This document shows, one piece after another, positions 32,920-40,055 of a DNA stretch of 64,000 bases (position 1 is the first letter of the stretch; every line of letters begins with the position of its first letter). Location of the stretch: assembly GCF_013761175.1 (NCBI RefSeq), contig NZ_JACDUR010000009.1, forward strand, positions 124,001-188,000, in the 5' to 3' direction. The notes under the pieces were generated by a model. It ran no database searches. It was not told where the DNA came from and worked only from the letters and a program-made list of their open reading frames with translations. This DNA is from Nonomuraea soli. Lineage in GTDB: Bacteria > Actinomycetota > Actinomycetes > Streptosporangiales > Streptosporangiaceae. The position numbers and the translations under genes are program-made.

Positions 32920-33543
32920 CAAGCTTTAACCCCGCAGTGCTTTGTGGCTGTTCGAGGGCAGGGGTAGTGGGTGGACTACGTCCGTAGACGCGGTAGCGTC
33001 CCCACTTTCGAGCCGCTTCCCCGCTCAATCCACATTTGCGGATAGTGACGGCTATCGCAGAGAGTCGGCCAGCTCTCCGATACACGTCACAACTAGATCC
33101 GCACCGACGGCATCCAGCCGGGCCACCTTATCTAGGCGATTGGCATATCCAATGGCCGTCGCTTGCGCGGTTTGAGACGCCTCGATGTCCGTAATCGAGT
33201 CCCCAACCAGAAGCACTGCGGAGGGCTCCACGGATCCGTACGTCGTGTCTTGGTGGACAGAGGAGGGCGTCGCGCAGGGCTCGGCTCAGAGCTGACAGCA
33301 CAGTAAGAGGGGGCACCAACGTCCAAGCCCATCCGGGATCAGCCAGAGTTACTGTCACGCAGTTGGTCACCCAGATAGCACTAAGTGCCCCGTGACGCAC
33401 GCAGGAGGCGCACCACGCCCGCGTCTCAGGCCCTTAGGGAGTCCATTGCCATGAGGATTAAGCCACTCCTAAAACCTTGATCGGCTAGGTCCCGCTGCCC
33501 CAGCATCGAACAGGTCAACGCGAAAATCGACAAAGGGGATCGG
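32920..33543. other. Gap containing only a HAD gene remnant
   Basis: 624 bp between the ABC-3C operon and the secreted-protein gene. Apart from the HAD fragment at 33052-33285 there is no supported gene. A 12-bp stem is not seen after the ATPase stop. The last ~100 bp must carry the promoter of the small secreted protein. Confidence 0.5.
33052..33285 (-). pseudogene. C-terminal fragment of a HAD-superfamily phosphatase
   Basis: The minus strand encodes AVLLVGDSITDIEASQTAQA followed by TAIGYANRLDKVARLDAVGA and DLVVTCIGELADSLR-stop. GDSxxDIEA is HAD motif IV with the Mg-binding Asp pair; the rest is the typical C-terminus. Motifs I-III and any start codon are missing upstream. It is a truncated gene; HAD hydrolases are common cargo near transfer regions of such elements. 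Limits are approximate on the upstream side. Confidence 0.8.
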
Positions 33544-33873
33544 GTGAGAGCTGTAGCAGTTCGGTTCGCCGTCGTTGTGTCCATGGCGATGACGGCAGCC
33601 GTGGTAAGTGTGGCGCCTGCTTCGGCAGGAACAGTCACGAGCTGCCGAGTAATTGCTCGCGAGTCAGGCAGCGAAGTCGAGCCCGGCTTTGCAGCGGTCA
33701 AGTGCGGCGGGATCGGCGGCAGCTTCCAGGCAGTGCTGTTCTGTGGCAACGAGCAAAGTTACGCGGAAGCTTACGGACCATGGGTGCCAGCGGGACAGAT
33801 CAGTGCAGCTGAGTGCCCAGACGTGTACTATCTGCGACCACTAAAGGGGGTGGGCTGGAATACCTGGGGTTAG
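33544..33873 (+). CDS. Small secreted Cys-containing protein
   Basis: 109 residues; signal peptide VRAVAVRFAVVVSMAMTAAV with cleavage after APASA, giving a mature protein of about 80 residues with four Cys (TSCRV, VKCGG, LFCGN, AECPD), probably two disulfides. GGGGAT precedes the GTG start. Single gene in the element cargo, convergent with the PLP decarboxylase. No family recognised; candidates include a secreted toxin, inhibitor or surface-exclusion factor. Confidence 0.7.
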   Translation: MRAVAVRFAVVVSMAMTAAVVSVAPASAGTVTSCRVIARESGSEVEPGFAAVKCGGIGGSFQAVLFCGNEQSYAEAYGPWVPAGQISAAECPDVYYLRPLKGVGWNTWG

Positions 33874-34020
33874 GCACTCACACCACGCACATAGGCGCTC
33901 CGTGAGGGCTATGGCTGCCGCACTTGCCCCCAGCGTTTCAGCCAATCAGCCCGCCTAAGGCATAAGAAGCGTCGATCTTGTTGGCTCTTCGGCGGACACG
34001 GGGGCAGTGCCCGACGCAAA

Positions 34021-34055
34021 GAAGCCCTGGAAGCCGGACGCGCTTCCAGGGCTTC
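34021..34055. terminator. Perfect 14-bp hairpin after PLP decarboxylase gene
   Basis: GAAGCCCTGGAAGC (34021-34034) pairs fully with GCTTCCAGGGCTTC (34042-34055), loop of 7. It lies 17 bp beyond the decarboxylase stop and between convergent genes, so it likely ends transcription from both sides. Confidence 0.85.
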
Positions 34056-34071
34056 GTGCTCAGGGTCGGAT

Positions 34072-35163
34072 TCAGCCGACGTAGTGGAAGGTCGGCTGCG
34101 GATGCATCAGGAAGTCGTGGTGCGAGATGTTCCATGCGTAGGCCCCAGCCATAAGGAACTCAACCACATTCCCTGTCTTCAAGCTCACCGGTACGTGCTT
34201 CGCCATGGTGTCCTTCGGCGTGCAGAGCTGACCCACAATGGTGGTCACCTCCCCCGGCTGGTCAATGACCATGGGCTGGCTATGACCCTTCGTCGCCGGG
34301 GTCCGGATGTGATGGGTTCCGCCCGCCACCACGGCGAACAACTCACCATGAACGCGCTTCACGTCCATGACCCGCGTGACGTACCGCCCGCAGTACACCG
34401 AGATGGACCGGCCCGGCTCGATGCGCAACGTCTCGCCAGGGCGTCGGAGGGCGGCGAGGCCCGCGCCGTACGTCTGCCAGTCGAAGCGCGCCTCTGGATT
34501 GGTGTAGGACACGGCCATACCGCCGCCAACGTTGACCTCCGTGACACCAATGCCACGGGCGTAGTCGAGAATCGCGCTGGCCAGCTCAAGCATGGTCAGT
34601 GCGTCAAGACCGCTGGCCAAGTGCGCGTGGATGCCGCGAATTCGTACGGCGTCCTGACCCTTAAGCATGTCGAGACACTCGGCGACGCCCTCCGGGTCCA
34701 TGCCGAACGGTGTGGCACCGCCGCCCATTGCCAGCGATGCGCCCTTGATGGGAATGTCGAGGTTGACTCTCAGAAGCACGTCAGCTGACCTACCCGCTGC
34801 GAACAGGCGTCGGATCTCGCTCGGGCTCTCCACGTGGAGCCTGTTGACGTCGGCGAAGAGTTCAGCGTCCGTCTTGCCTGGACCTCCAAGGGCGATGCGC
34901 GCTCCGGGGAAGTGTTCGCGCACATGAGCAAGTTCTCCCCCGGATGCGATCTCGAAGCCCTGGACGTAGGGCTCGATGACCTTCATCAGGTTCGGGTCCG
35001 GGTTGGCCTTAACGGCGTAGTAGACCTCAATGTCGCCCATGGCTGCCCGGATGGCGGCCATGTGGGCGTCAAGGTCGGCCAGGTCGTAGATGTAGGCGGG
35101 CAGTTGGCCCGCTTCGGCCAGTTCCAAGGCGCGGGCGCGGATCGGCAGGGTGGAAGCCGTCAT
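34072..35163 (-). CDS. Diaminopimelate/ornithine decarboxylase-like PLP enzyme (fold type III)
   Basis: 363-residue decarboxylase-like protein: VYYAVKANPDPNLMKVIEPY with the PLP Lys, ARIALGGPGKTDAEL, IRGIHAHLASG, EVNVGGGM, LRIEPGRSISVYCG, then VGQLCTPKDTMAKHV and LMAGAYAWNISHHDFLMHPQ. The order matches group IV decarboxylases; the length is short for DAP decarboxylase (~420) and closer to carrier-protein- or amino-acid-specific relatives (BtrK/Y4yA-like). AAAGGAGA precedes the start. It lies just downstream of the GntR gene on the same strand, so element activation would also change its expression. Substrate unknown. Confidence 0.82.
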   Translation of the reverse strand: MTASTLPIRARALELAEAGQLPAYIYDLADLDAHMAAIRAAMGDIEVYYAVKANPDPNLMKVIEPYVQGFEIASGGELAHVREHFPGARIALGGPGKTDAELFADVNRLHVESPSEIRRLFAAGRSADVLLRVNLDIPIKGASLAMGGGATPFGMDPEGVAECLDMLKGQDAVRIRGIHAHLASGLDALTMLELASAILDYARGIGVTEVNVGGGMAVSYTNPEARFDWQTYGAGLAALRRPGETLRIEPGRSISVYCGRYVTRVMDVKRVHGELFAVVAGGTHHIRTPATKGHSQPMVIDQPGEVTTIVGQLCTPKDTMAKHVPVSLKTGNVVEFLMAGAYAWNISHHDFLMHPQPTFHYVG

Positions 35164-35198
35164 CTCGCATCGTCTCCTTTGGTCGGTGTGGCCGTACG

Positions 35199-35963
35199 TC
35201 AGCTCAGCGGGAACGTGTGCTCGATCATCAGGTAGTGAGCGGGCGTCACGGTAATGGTCACCTCGACAGCCTGCCCTGATGCCGTCTTGCCGACGTGAAA
35301 GATATCGAAAACCGTGCGCTCGGGACTGATCTCCAAGGCATCCGCCTCATCCTCCGTGGGAGGACGAACGTGGATGCGCTCCGTCGCTTCGGTCTGCGCG
35401 TAGCCGAGTTCGGATAGGGCAGACTTGACGCCTCCCCGGATGCTTGGCCCTTCGGCTTCCAAGTCGGTGCCCTCCGCGATGGAGAGGGGAAACCACGAGG
35501 CATTGAGCCGTACCGGGATGCCGGAAGCCAGAAGACGCCGCCGGCGAACGAGGGCATTCTCCTCACCGCGAGCCAGGCCGAGAGCGTCGGCTACGTCATC
35601 GGGCGGTACCGCACGCTCCACAGTGATCTCATGCTGCGGTTCGAGCCCCAGTGCACGCACCTCTGCGTCGAAGGCGCCACGGGCGGCGCCGCTCTCGCGT
35701 GCTTCGCGGGAGTAGCGAGCTGCCGAGTGAGGCATCGGCGGGATGTAGGTCACCATTGTTCCCCTTCCTTGACGAGGGCGGATCATGCCCTCTGCCGCGA
35801 GTACCTGCATCGCCCTGTTGACCAGGCTTCGCGACGAGCCGTACTTCTCCGCGAGTACCGGCTCAGGCGGGAGAACCGAAGCCGTCGGGTAAACGCGTTC
35901 GGTGATCTCCTGCCGGATCTGCGCTGCGATCTGGCGGAAGCCCAGCTTGCTTGGGATGCCCAT
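35199..35963 (-). CDS. GntR/UTRA-family repressor (KorSA-like)
   Basis: 254 residues. MGIPSKLGFRQIAAQIRQEI, then LPPEPVLAEKYGSSRSLVNR and AMQVLAAEGMIRPRQGRGTM is the GntR winged helix; residues ~95-250 form a UTRA ligand-binding domain (ENALVRRRRLLASGIPVRLN; ERTVFDIFHVGKTASGQAVE). In pSAM2-type elements a GntR protein of this kind (KorSA) silences the activator/transfer promoter. The divergent position over three palindromes and the transfer promoter supports the same role here. Confidence 0.87.
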   Translation of the reverse strand: MGIPSKLGFRQIAAQIRQEITERVYPTASVLPPEPVLAEKYGSSRSLVNRAMQVLAAEGMIRPRQGRGTMVTYIPPMPHSAARYSREARESGAARGAFDAEVRALGLEPQHEITVERAVPPDDVADALGLARGEENALVRRRRLLASGIPVRLNASWFPLSIAEGTDLEAEGPSIRGGVKSALSELGYAQTEATERIHVRPPTEDEADALEISPERTVFDIFHVGKTASGQAVEVTITVTPAHYLMIEHTFPLS

Positions 35964-35975
35964 CTCCCTCTCCTC

Positions 35976-35990
35976 AGTTGGTCACCAACT
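35976..35990. promoter_or_regulatory. Palindrome AGTTGGTCACCAACT upstream of GntR gene
   Basis: Perfect 7-bp inverted repeat around one central base, 13 bp upstream of the GntR start and next to operator 1. Its GT...AC symmetry is typical of GntR operators; an autoregulatory site is likely. Confidence 0.6.
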
Positions 35991-35996
35991 TTGAAA

Positions 35997-36019
35997 CAAC
36001 AAACGTTTGGCGTTTGTTG
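35997..36019. promoter_or_regulatory. Operator 1: CAACAAACG-TTTGG-CGTTTGTTG
   Basis: Perfect 9-bp inverted repeat with a 5-bp spacer. It overlaps the -35 hexamer of the rightward promoter (TTGACA, 36017-36022), so occupancy would block transcription of the transfer operon. Confidence 0.75.
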
Positions 36020-36045
36020 ACATTCCCTCTCAAGGCGCTCACTAT
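36017..36045 (+). promoter_or_regulatory. Rightward promoter of the transfer operon
   Basis: TTGACA at 36017-36022 followed after 17 bp by CACTAT at 36040-36045. The -35 is consensus, overlapping operator 1, with operator 2 ten to thirty bases downstream of the -10. It would produce a leader of roughly 350 nt before the first ATG at 36407. Confidence 0.6.
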
Positions 36046-36056
36046 CGGAGCTATCG

Positions 36057-36073
36057 ACAAACGTTTGGCGTTT
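36057..36073. promoter_or_regulatory. Operator 2: second AAACGTTTGGCGTTT copy
   Basis: ACAAACGTTTGGCGTTT repeats the core of operator 1, about 58 bp away (between five and six helical turns), in direct orientation but with shorter arms. Two sites flanking the promoter suggest cooperative or looped repression. Confidence 0.7.
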
Positions 36074-36329
36074 CCTTGGCAGCATACCTGCGACGCCCGG
36101 CCAAGTCGAACAACCGTGGTGAGGCGTGCCTCACCACGAGAACCACGCGGAAGGCGGCCTGACGGGGCCGCGCGCCGACGCTGACGGAACCGCGCTCTGG
36201 CCGACGGGACAGACGGCGCTAGCTGCTGATCGCACAACTCAAGAAGTGGGTCACCGCCTCCCCCAGAAAAAGGCGGCTCGCGCAGGCCTGGAGCCGCGCA
36301 CTGATCGTTCAATCGCCCGATCTACGCGC

Positions 36330-36375
36330 GACCGGGGACGGCCCTGCCCGCCAAGACACGGTGCCGTCCCCGGTC
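36330..36375 (+). promoter_or_regulatory. Leader hairpin before the transfer operon
   Basis: GACCGGGGACGGC (36330-36342) pairs perfectly with GCCGTCCCCGGTC (36363-36375), a 13-bp stem with a 20-nt loop. It ends 31 bp before the first start codon and is followed by a pyrimidine-rich stretch (CTCCTCCCC). It may be an attenuator, a processing site or an RNA-stabilising element. The leader between 36074 and 36329 shows no supported gene. Confidence 0.65.
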
Positions 36376-36406
36376 CTCCTCCCCTTCTCAGAGAGGTGTC
36401 CTCATC

Positions 36407-36571
36407 ATGACCTACCGGTCCCTCTTCGCCGGTATCCCCTGGGTCTGCGTCGTGTGCGACGGAGGAGAGATCTCCGCGCCGGGCGACGAGCCGCCCTCCC
36501 CGCCCATCTGCCCCTCCTGCGTCCGTCTGCAGGTGTCCGAGGTGCTGGCCACGCTGGAGGTGGCCCCGTGA
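36407..36571 (+). CDS. 54-residue zinc-ribbon mini-protein
   Basis: MTYRSLFAGIPWVCVVCDGG, then PPICPSCVRLQVSEVLATLE: two C-x2-C knuckles (CVVC, CPSC) predicting a single zinc site. AGAGAGGTGT lies upstream of the ATG. Its TGA overlaps the GTG of the WhiB gene (GTGA). First gene of the transfer/replication operon; it may bind nucleic acid or the repressor. Confidence 0.65.
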   Translation: MTYRSLFAGIPWVCVVCDGGEISAPGDEPPSPPICPSCVRLQVSEVLATLEVAP

Positions 36572-36870
36572 CCGCCCCCGAGACGACCGCCCACCTGGGC
36601 GGCAGGTCAGCTATCCGGCTGCTGGCCACCATCGACGACGCCGGTTCGTCCTGCGGGCAGGTGGACCCCGACCTGTTCGTCGGCCCTGACGGGTTCGAGT
36701 CCCCCCGCCAGCTCAAGTTGCGCGAGAACGCCGCCAAGTCGGTGTGCCGCGGTTGCCCGGCGATCGTGGCTTGCCTGGCCTACGCCCTGGAGATCCGCCC
36801 CATGCACGGCGTGTGGGCAGGGCTGAACGCCAGCGAGCTGCGCGCCCTTGACCGGCCGGTGGTGGCCTGA
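36568..36870 (+). CDS. WhiB-like iron-sulfur regulator
   Basis: 100 residues with the four-Cys cluster SSCGQVDPDLF ... SVCRGCPAIVACLAYALE (C...C-x2-C-x5-C), the HGVWAGL turn and ELRALDRP tail: a WhiB-like [4Fe-4S] protein that would bind sigma factor and modify transcription. The GTG 36568 start overlaps the previous stop; the longer open frame from 36361 runs through the leader. A WhiB protein inside an AICE operon could serve as its transcription activator, analogous in place to Pra of pSAM2. Confidence 0.88.
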   Translation: MTAPETTAHLGGRSAIRLLATIDDAGSSCGQVDPDLFVGPDGFESPRQLKLRENAAKSVCRGCPAIVACLAYALEIRPMHGVWAGLNASELRALDRPVVA

Positions 36871-36871
36871 G

Positions 36872-37039
36872 ATGAACCGCTTCCGCTGTACCGACTGCGG
36901 CCAGCGCTCCGCCAACGTGATCGGCTGCCGCCGCTGCAACGCCACGACCGGACGCCGTATCGCGCTGTGCCCCATGCACGGAGGCCGATGCCGCTCTGGC
37001 TGCCGGACCTGCCGAACCCGCTTCCGCGCCCACGCCTGA
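36872..37039 (+). CDS. 55-residue Cys-rich mini-protein
   Basis: MNRFRCTDCGQRSANVIGCR followed by RCNATTGRRIALCPMHGGRC and RSGCRTCRTRFRAHA: nine Cys in CxxC-like pairs, predicting two zinc knuckles. Starts 1 bp after the WhiB stop (TGAGATG). Strongly basic, so nucleic-acid binding is plausible. Unknown family. Confidence 0.65.
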   Translation: MNRFRCTDCGQRSANVIGCRRCNATTGRRIALCPMHGGRCRSGCRTCRTRFRAHA

Positions 37040-37053
37040 CCGGAGGGCATGCC

Positions 37054-37278
37054 GTGATCGCTTTCGTTTCGCACGCCCTGGCGTTCCTGGCCGGGCTGCT
37101 GATCTGCGACCTGATCCGCCTCACCCACAGCCGCTACCGCCTGCGGCAGACCTCCCGTCTCGTGGTCCGCATGGGCGGACCGCTGGAGCTGGCCGTCACC
37201 CGGTGGGCGTCCGACCCGCACAACTGGTGCAACCGGCCCGGTTGTCCCCGCTGCTGGCAGGGGTGGGGCCGTCCATGA
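37054..37278 (+). CDS. 74-residue single-TM protein with C-terminal Cys pair
   Basis: VIAFVSHALAFLAGLLICDL is one TM helix, followed by a basic stretch (RLTHSRYRLRQTSRLVVRMG) and a final CNRPGCPRCWQGW metal-like motif. GTG 37054 is chosen because CGGAGGG precedes it. Ends overlapping the next ATG. Unknown function; membrane partner in transfer is possible. Confidence 0.6.
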   Translation: MIAFVSHALAFLAGLLICDLIRLTHSRYRLRQTSRLVVRMGGPLELAVTRWASDPHNWCNRPGCPRCWQGWGRP

Positions 37279-37658
37279 GCCGCATCCGTGCCCGCTTCTG
37301 GGACCCCGCCGGAGCCCGCTACGTTGTCCCCACCTACCCGTGGCACATGGCCCCGCCACACCTGCGCACCCTGCGTCAGCTGGCAGCTGACAAGCTGCGT
37401 CCCGGCGGCCAGGGCATCCAGGCGCAAATCCTGTGGCGCTCTCGCCGCTACAGCGCCCCCGGAGGGGTGCGCGTGGCTTACCTGTACGACGTGCGGTTCG
37501 CGCTCCCCAAGCGCGTCCCGACCCCGGCGCAGCTCGCCGCGCTGGCCAAAGCCAACGCGGCCCGCCGTACCTGCCCCGAGTGCCTGACCGATGTCGGCTA
37601 CGTGCTGCCCCGCCAATGCGACTCCTGCCCCGACTGCGCAACGGAGATCGCCGCATGA
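37275..37658 (+). CDS. RRQRL-motif zinc-binding protein
   Basis: 127 residues: FWDPAGARYVVPTYPWHMAP, HLRTLRQLAADKLRPGGQGI, AYLYDVRFALPKRVPTPAQL, then AKANAARRTCPECLTDVGYV and CDSCPDC. This matches the small AICE-borne family annotated as RRQRL motif-containing zinc-binding protein, with two CxxC knuckles. ATG 37275 overlaps the preceding stop. Role in the transfer/replication module unknown. Confidence 0.75.
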   Translation: MSRIRARFWDPAGARYVVPTYPWHMAPPHLRTLRQLAADKLRPGGQGIQAQILWRSRRYSAPGGVRVAYLYDVRFALPKRVPTPAQLAALAKANAARRTCPECLTDVGYVLPRQCDSCPDCATEIAA

Positions 37659-37837
37659 ACCTCTTCAAGCGTCCGTGCCCCATCACGTTCGTGCCCGCCG
37701 ACGGCAGCCCCGAGCTGGAATGCACCCGCACCGGCTGGCACGGCCCCTTCCACGCCACCGACCGCGAGCGCTTCACCCGCCTGCCGGGTCGCGCCCTGGT
37801 CAACCCCCGTAAGCCCGCCCCTAGAAAGGAGGGCTGA
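37655..37837 (+). CDS. 60-residue hypothetical protein
   Basis: MNLFKRPCPITFVPADGSPE followed by LECTRTGWHGPFHATDRERF and a basic tail. ATGA overlap with the previous gene shows translational coupling. Two Cys and three His might bind metal. Unknown family. Confidence 0.6.
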   Translation: MNLFKRPCPITFVPADGSPELECTRTGWHGPFHATDRERFTRLPGRALVNPRKPAPRKEG

Positions 37838-37840
37838 CCC

Positions 37841-38806
37841 ATGACAGTGAACCTCCCCGACCCCTCGCCCGAGCCGACTCCGGAGGAGATCGCCCGTGGG
37901 CTGGCCGACCTGGAACGGCACCTCTCCGCCAATCAGCCCGTCCCCCGCGCAATGCCTGTCACCGCGTTCGGCTCTGCCCACCGACGTGAGAGCAGGAGGG
38001 TGCGCAAGTTGCGCGCCGAAGTCGCCGAAGCCCGCACGCTGGCCGACCTTCAGGGCGATGACGCCCCGCTGCTGCTGGACACGCCCAAGGTGCGCAAGCG
38101 CCGCAAGGCCGCCCGCCAAGCCGCCCGCCTGCACGCCCTGGCCCACGACCCGGACATGCGGGCCTGGCAGGCCGCCCGCATGCGCCGCACGCTGGTGACC
38201 GCCGCACTCGTCTCGCTCACCCTGGCGCTGGCCTGGTCCACCGCCGGCGTGCAGACCTTTGCCGCCGACGGCGCCGCGGCCTGGTCGCCCGGATGGGTGT
38301 TCGCCTGGCTGGTGGAGCCGTTCCTGTCCCTGGCGCTGCTGGTCGTGGTGGGCGCCCGCGCCTATCTCGGCACCTGCGGCCAGCCTGTGGCCGACCGCGC
38401 CCTGGTGCGGATCGAGTGGCTGTTCCTGGCCCTCACGCTCGGCATGAACGCCTGGCCGTATCTGCCCGGCGTGGCCGACACCTTCTCGCTGTCCCGGCTG
38501 GTGCTGCACATCCTGGGACCGATCGTCGCGGTGGCCATCGTCACCGCCCTGCCCATCATCTTGGCCGCGTTCGCCCGCCTAGATCACGGCATGCCCGGGA
38601 CTCCTACCGGCCCTACCGGCCCTACGTACAGGGCGAACGCCGCCGTCCTGGCCGCCCTTACCGCCCGCGCCCGCCACCTGATCGACGCCGGCGAGCTGCC
38701 CGCCGACCCCGGCGCCGACAAGATCCGCCGCGCCCTGGGGTGCGGCATGGACTCCGCTCGGGCGGTGCGTGACGCGCTGCGCTTCGACACCCCCTCCCCC
38801 TCCTGA
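37841..38806 (+). CDS. DUF2637/SpdA-like polytopic membrane protein
   Basis: 321 residues. A charged cytosolic N-terminus (~115 aa) is followed by four TM helices (TLVTAALVSLTLALAWSTAG; WLVEPFLSLALLVVVGARAY; IEWLFLALTLGMNAWPYLPG; ILGPIVAVAIVTALPIILAA), the DUF2637 pattern, then a short helical C-terminus (IRRALGCGMDSARAVRDALR) that resembles a winged helix. In Streptomyces plasmids, Spd proteins with this layout spread the element between hyphal compartments. AGAAAGGAGG precedes the ATG. Confidence 0.75.
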   Translation: MTVNLPDPSPEPTPEEIARGLADLERHLSANQPVPRAMPVTAFGSAHRRESRRVRKLRAEVAEARTLADLQGDDAPLLLDTPKVRKRRKAARQAARLHALAHDPDMRAWQAARMRRTLVTAALVSLTLALAWSTAGVQTFAADGAAAWSPGWVFAWLVEPFLSLALLVVVGARAYLGTCGQPVADRALVRIEWLFLALTLGMNAWPYLPGVADTFSLSRLVLHILGPIVAVAIVTALPIILAAFARLDHGMPGTPTGPTGPTYRANAAVLAALTARARHLIDAGELPADPGADKIRRALGCGMDSARAVRDALRFDTPSPS

Positions 38807-38822
38807 CCCGAGGAGCTTTGTC

Positions 38823-39014
38823 ATGACCGCGTTCATGTTCACCTTCATCGTCGTCACGGGGCTTGCCTGCCTGGCCGTCCCGGTCGTCATCGCCGTCGTC
38901 GCCCTGCTCGACCGACCCCGTGTGCGGGTTCTGGTGCATGACCGGATGGAGCACATCGCCGCCGAACTGCGCGCTGACCGGACCGCCGATCAGTCGGAGG
39001 ATGCCTGGTGGTGA
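38823..39014 (+). CDS. 63-residue single-TM protein
   Basis: MTAFMFTFIVVTGLACLAVP and VVIAVVALLDRP form one or two hydrophobic segments, followed by an amphipathic charged tail (HDRMEHIAAELRADRTADQS). GAGGAGC precedes the ATG. Its stop overlaps the next start. Probably part of the spread/transfer membrane complex. Confidence 0.6.
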   Translation: MTAFMFTFIVVTGLACLAVPVVIAVVALLDRPRVRVLVHDRMEHIAAELRADRTADQSEDAWW

Positions 39015-39316
39015 TGTCGATGCCCCGCCGGCCGCGTGTCGTCTACGTCATCACCGACGCTGCCCCTCCCCGCTCTGCCGCCTCCCGCGGCCTGCGCCTC
39101 CTGCTGGCCGGGCTGCGGGAGGTGCTGGCACTGATCCTTGCGGTGCTGGTGCTCCTGGTCACCGCGCTGGACGCGTGGGTCACCGCGCGGCTCGGCATCC
39201 GCCCGGTGATCCCCGCCGGCCGCCGCGCGCTGGCCGTCCTGCTGCGCGAAGCGCGCGCCTGGATCGAAGACATCCCCGAAGCCGACCTGATCGACGATTG
39301 CGAGGTCCGCCTGTGA
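39008..39316 (+). CDS. ~102-residue membrane protein (Spd-like)
   Basis: Basic N-terminus, TM segment LREVLALILAVLVLLVTALD, then an amphipathic helix and the acidic end DIPEADLIDDCEVRL. Alternative starts at 39008 (GTG), 39011 (GTG) and 39014 (ATG) cannot be resolved. Overlaps genes on both sides. No family recognised. Confidence 0.6.
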   Translation: MVMSMPRRPRVVYVITDAAPPRSAASRGLRLLLAGLREVLALILAVLVLLVTALDAWVTARLGIRPVIPAGRRALAVLLREARAWIEDIPEADLIDDCEVRL

Positions 39317-39660
39317 CCGACATCGACACCGGCAGCGGCGGCACTCGCCCCAGAGCGATCACCGAGCTGGCCGGGATCGAGTTCACCGGCAGCCTGGGCG
39401 AGGCGTTTCACGCCTACGGCAAGGCGCTGACCGCGTTGGCCGACCGGTGGAACCTGGAGCTGGACATCGCCGCCGTGGATGCCGAAGCCGCCATGACCAC
39501 GATGAAAGGCCAATGGCTGCTGTTCGGCCTGGACACCCGTGTGCGCGCCCGCCGGGTCGCCAAGCGGCTGCACCGCGCCCGCCAGCTGGCCGCCGCGCTG
39601 GCCGAACGTGGCGAGAACTTCCCCCGCACCTACCGCAAGCACTTCACCCCGCCCCGCTGA
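39313..39660 (+). CDS. TraA-like small protein, paralogue of next gene
   Basis: 115 residues: ITELAGIEFTGSLGEAFHAY, GKALTALADRWNLELDIAAV, DAEAAMTTMKGQWLLFGLDT and RVRARRVAKRLHRARQLAAA. The pattern (xIEFxGxx...A...L...xAAMxxxKGxxLLxGxDxRxRAxxVAxxLxxAR) is repeated in the protein encoded next, so they arose by duplication. GTG overlaps the previous stop. Helical, probably cytosolic; placed just before traB as TraA-type accessory proteins are. Exact function unknown. Confidence 0.65.
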   Translation: MTDIDTGSGGTRPRAITELAGIEFTGSLGEAFHAYGKALTALADRWNLELDIAAVDAEAAMTTMKGQWLLFGLDTRVRARRVAKRLHRARQLAAALAERGENFPRTYRKHFTPPR

Positions 39661-39680
39661 CCAGGCCGAAGGAGGACACC

Positions 39681-40055
39681 ATGGGCACCGGACAGACCCG
39701 TCTCGACGAGATCGCCAATATCGAGTTTCACGGCAAGGTCCCCAAGAAGATCGCCGACTACGCCACCGCGTCCCAGCGGTTCGCGCATGACCTGGCCCGC
39801 GAGCTGGACAACGCCGCCGGCGCAGCGGAGGCCGCGATGCGCCAGCTCAAGGGGCACCCGCTGCTGATGGGCGTGGACGTGCGCGCCCGCGCCAGCTGGG
39901 TCGCATCCGTGCTCGACGATGCCCGCGAACTCGCGCTGGGCGTCTCCGCGGAGCTGGTCAAGTTCCACCTGCAGTTCCAGCGGGAGTTCGCCGACGCCCT
40001 CAGCGACAAGCGTTCCGACAAGCGGAAGGACTACAAGGGGCAGGTGGATCTGTGA
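39681..40055 (+). CDS. TraA-like small protein, paralogue of previous gene
   Basis: 124 residues: TRLDEIANIEFHGKVPKKIA, ELDNAAGAAEAAMRQLKGHP, LLMGVDVRARASWVASVLDD and a basic C-terminus (DALSDKRSDKRKDYKGQVDL). Same fold pattern as the 115-residue neighbour. GAAGGAGGA precedes the ATG. Its stop overlaps the traB start, so stoichiometric co-expression with the translocase is expected. Confidence 0.68.
   Translation: MGTGQTRLDEIANIEFHGKVPKKIADYATASQRFAHDLARELDNAAGAAEAAMRQLKGHPLLMGVDVRARASWVASVLDDARELALGVSAELVKFHLQFQREFADALSDKRSDKRKDYKGQVDL

Noticed and set aside
36126..36406. ORF in the leader of the transfer operon
   Set aside because: No ribosome site and low-complexity composition; the region is better explained as promoter, leader and hairpin.
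36568..37837. Possibility of a CRISPR array or repeat cluster from the repeated Cys codons
   Set aside because: The similarity is at the level of CxxC codons in distinct small genes; no regular repeat and spacer structure exists. No CRISPR array was seen anywhere in the window.
38600..38630. Short CTACCGGCCCTACCGGCC repeat as a regulatory element
   Set aside because: It lies inside the DUF2637 gene and encodes a Thr-Gly-Pro repeat between domains; coding explains it.
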